DNA from: Nitzschia sp. DOCU1
Taxonomy: Eukaryota; Bacillariophyta; Bacillariophyceae; Bacillariales; Bacillariaceae
DNA length: 64,000 bases
Assembly: GCA_951394045.1 (NCBI GenBank)
Contig: OX595988.1
Span: 1,054,001 to 1,118,000, forward strand
Reading direction: 5' to 3'
How positions within the stretch are numbered: the first letter of the stretch is position 1; each line of letters starts with the position of its first letter. Made by a program: the position numbers and the translations under genes. Shown here piece after piece: positions 61,494 through 64,000 of the stretch. The notes under the pieces were generated by a model. The model did no database searches and was not told the origin of the DNA. It saw only the letters and a list, made by a program, of their open reading frames with translations.

Positions 61494-63447
61494 CTACGTT
61501 GTATTTAGTAAACCTTCCAGGCCCAAGCGAGAGGCAATTTTGGATTCCATTGCAGGTATTTCTACGAGACCCGTGCCTTGAGCAAATTCCTCGGCGTGCT
61601 GCAGAACCTGCTTTGGTTCTAATCCACCGCTATTGGCAATGTAGTATGCTAGAAACGCACGAGTGGCTGCCTCGGCATTCGGTGTCAGGATTGCATGTCC
61701 ACTTCGTACCTGTAATTGTGTGGAACGAATGAGTGCCGCCACATCTCCGTCTTGGCTCTGGGCAACCTCTCCTAGCATATCTTCGTTCACATCCATGCCT
61801 TTTCTTTGCATGTTTTTGATTTGTTGGCGCTCGAATGGTAACAGAACCAAGAGACCTCGGCCTGCTTGGCCCGCCCGCCCCGTACGACCGAGTCGATGAA
61901 TGTACGCATCCTCCGTTGCCGGCGCCCCGTACTGAACAAGAGAAAGCATTAGGTCATATCATCAGAAGGTAATGAATTTTGTTCCAATCAAGCTTTCATC
62001 GACATACCTGTATCACCAAAGACACGTCCGGGTAATCCACTCCTCGTGCCGAAACGTCACTCGAGAATAAAATGGCATTTTTGTTGGAGCGAAACGCATT
62101 GCTTGCCCGCATGCGAGAGGCCTGTGACATTCGCGAATGAATCTCCAAGACTGGAATATTCAAACCAATATTGAAAAAGTGTACCAAGAACCGAACCAGC
62201 TTGCTTGTTGGAAAAAAGACTAGAATCTTGTAATTCTCGTCCTCTTGCATGGCCCGCCGGAGTGTGGCCATCAATGTTGGAATGTAGTTCCTAATGGAAT
62301 CCAGTACAAAATACGACTCTTGGACTCTCAGATTCGTCTCTCCCTGAGAACGACGATTGCTCAAGCAATCTACTTCGGTAAAGTCAACTTTGATGGAATC
62401 CTTGACAAAGCCACGCATTTTGTTGGATACCGTTGCCGAAAATAGCAGGGTTTGTCGCTTTTCGGCTCGTGGCAAATACGACAGAATTTTGTGTGTCTCC
62501 TTGGAAAATCCTTCCAACAACCGATCCGCCTCATCTAATACTACAATATGAGTGTCTTGAATCATGTCGGAAAACTTGCGTCGTCCTATTCGCGTGCCCT
62601 CACAGTGCTCCAACAGTCGGCCTGGGGTTGCCACCAAAATGGTAGGGAGGCGTGTACTACCACTACCCGACAGCAAACGCACATCGCGCTGGACTTTGGT
62701 ACCTCCATAAATGCACGCTACCGACAGATCATTGGGATGAAAGGTCAATAGGGCTTCTGCCTGATCAGCAATTTGAATAGCGAGTTCACGAGTCGGAACT
62801 AACACAACCATACCAATCGTCAGGCCTGGTTTGAACAAGTCCAAATCTGCCTCCAACAATCGTTCGAGTGCGGGAAGTAAAAACGCTAATGTTTTACCAG
62901 TACCGGTTCGTGCCCGTGCCAAAACATTTTGTCCCTGCAAAATGGGTGCATATGTTTGAGCTTGCACAGTAGTCATTTGTTGCAAGCCCAGGACATCGGT
63001 AATGGCGCGTTGTGTGGCCGGGGAAATGTCGGTGCGACCCCCAAAGGCCAACTGGGTCAAGAGCGTGGGATCTTTCATTGCCTCGACATGACGTTTTTGA
63101 GCTTGATCTCGTCGCGTTTCTTGTTGTAGACTAGTCGATGATTTCACCGGACGCCGCAACGGCCGCCTAGTAGTACCAGCAGCTGCACTACTGGACGACG
63201 CTTCTGTACTTTCACTGTAGTAGTCATCGTAGTCATTACTTGCTTGAAATATTCGAAAAGCTGCATCTGGGTAAACTTGCGGTAATAAACGACAAACGCC
63301 AAAAGCTTTGGCAGTCGATAGGAGAGTGGCCCATAGGAGAAGAAGGACAGGAAATGCCGACGGTTGCCGCCTTCTTCGATCAATCAGTGTTCGCTCCGTG
63401 GCGGATGCTTCTCGTTCGCCCATTGCCAAACATCGAAGTCCCATCAC
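61494..63447 (-). CDS. DEAD-box RNA helicase, Mss116-like, predicted plastid-targeted
   Basis: Exons 63447..62008 and 61931..61494 (76-bp phase-0 intron) give 625 residues. The N terminus (Met1, Met2 or Met9) carries a basic stretch, a hydrophobic signal peptide and STAKAFGV, a plastid cleavage-type motif. A Ser/Thr/Arg-rich transit region follows. Helicase motifs are complete: ARTGTGKT, PTREL, ATPGRL, DEAD (VVLDEADRLL), SAT, SSDVSARGVDYP and, in exon 2, HRLGRTGRAG. The SARGVDYP form links it to the same organellar Mss116-like group as the helicase at 33370, but its C terminus is short and lacks the Arg/Gly tail. It probably unwinds or remodels plastid RNA. The 3' end lies 73 bp from that of TRRAP. 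Confidence 0.9.
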
Positions 63448-64000
63448 TCTGACCTGTCACTGTCGACGTATGCTATCCTTCGACGTGGGTTCAAATCGAT
63501 GGGATCGTCCTTGGAAGTGGTTATAGTAATGTTGCCTTTGTAGACCTTCAGTTGAAAGAATTTCGTTCTTTTTTGTTTTGATGGCTGACAATGGCGGAAT
63601 CGGACTGGTCGTAGTCGCTCGAGGGTGAGCGGACGGACGGAGGAGGAACACGCCCGGGAAGCGGCCAGACTTGAAAACGGAATCTGGAATCCTTGGATCG
63701 TTCGATCTTTCGGAAGCGTGCCGCTCGTGCTCTCTCGTCGTCGGCACGAGAAACACCACATCCAACAACCACCACACGAAAAACACGTTCAAAGTTTGTC
63801 GACGACCATGATGTGCAGCCCTATGCTACGAGAACTACGAACGGGTCCCGGACAAGGATGAAACCGACAAGTGATTCACCCACCACCGGTCTGTGACGGT
63901 GAAGGATAAAGGTGAGGAACCAGCATCGTCTGCTATTGTGTTCCATAGAGTGCGGCAGCAAAAAAGTCAATTGATTAATTACGTTATAGATGACGAGTCG
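63448..64000. other. Right-edge intergenic region
   Basis: About 550 bases upstream of the plastid helicase. Only short overlapping ORFs on both strands, none with a family signature. The helicase promoter should lie at the left end. Confidence 0.45.

Noticed and set aside
63457..63896. Overlapping short ORFs at the right edge
   Set aside because: Arg/Ser-rich chance frames on both strands with no family signature.

Overview
This window reads as nuclear DNA of a diatom, most likely a pennate one close to Phaeodactylum tricornutum. The assignment is an inference: base composition looks near 50% GC, genes are compact and mostly have zero to two short GT-AG introns (about 60-115 bp), several preproteins carry the signal peptide plus Ala-Phe cleavage motif used for import into complex plastids, and the gene set (zeaxanthin epoxidase, plastid glutamate synthase, heat-shock-factor regulators) fits a photosynthetic stramenopile. 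I found no bacterial, viral or transposon segment, no CRISPR array and no tRNA or rRNA gene.

Layout from left to right: the 5' part of a plastid-type preprotein (minus, runs off the left edge); a coiled-coil protein ending in a villin headpiece (plus); an intronless 2630-residue secreted leucine-rich-repeat protein made of seven tandem modules with a GPI-like tail (minus); a PPIH-type cyclophilin (plus); a small three-exon membrane protein (minus); a plastid ferredoxin-type glutamate synthase (plus); an organellar family-A DNA polymerase with inserted SAP domains (minus); a fusion of an ATP-grasp (tubulin-tyrosine-ligase-like) domain with a class-V PLP enzyme (minus); an HSF transcription factor (minus); an ALKBH8-type tRNA wobble enzyme (minus) divergent from a mitochondrial-type DEAD-box helicase (plus); an orphan 2OG-oxygenase-like protein (minus); an EF-hand two-pore K+ channel (plus); zeaxanthin epoxidase (minus) divergent from a CSP41-like plastid RNA-binding SDR (plus); a calcineurin-type phosphoesterase (minus) divergent from a HalD/BesD-like oxygenase (plus); a BSD-domain protein (plus); the 14-kb nine-exon TRRAP/Tra1 gene (plus); and a second, plastid-type DEAD-box helicase (minus).

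There is no operon-like pathway. A loose plastid theme recurs: nitrogen assimilation, xanthophyll cycle, plastid RNA binding, RNA helicase, K+ flux and organelle DNA synthesis, with at least six predicted plastid preproteins. Most genes are packed head-to-head or tail-to-tail, with convergent ends as close as about 25-95 bp and shared upstream regions of about 400-740 bp. Exon models were built by hand by matching splice sites to reading-frame phase. The most unusual items are the ATP-grasp/class-V PLP fusion, the seven-module LRR surface protein and the SAP-containing DNA polymerase.
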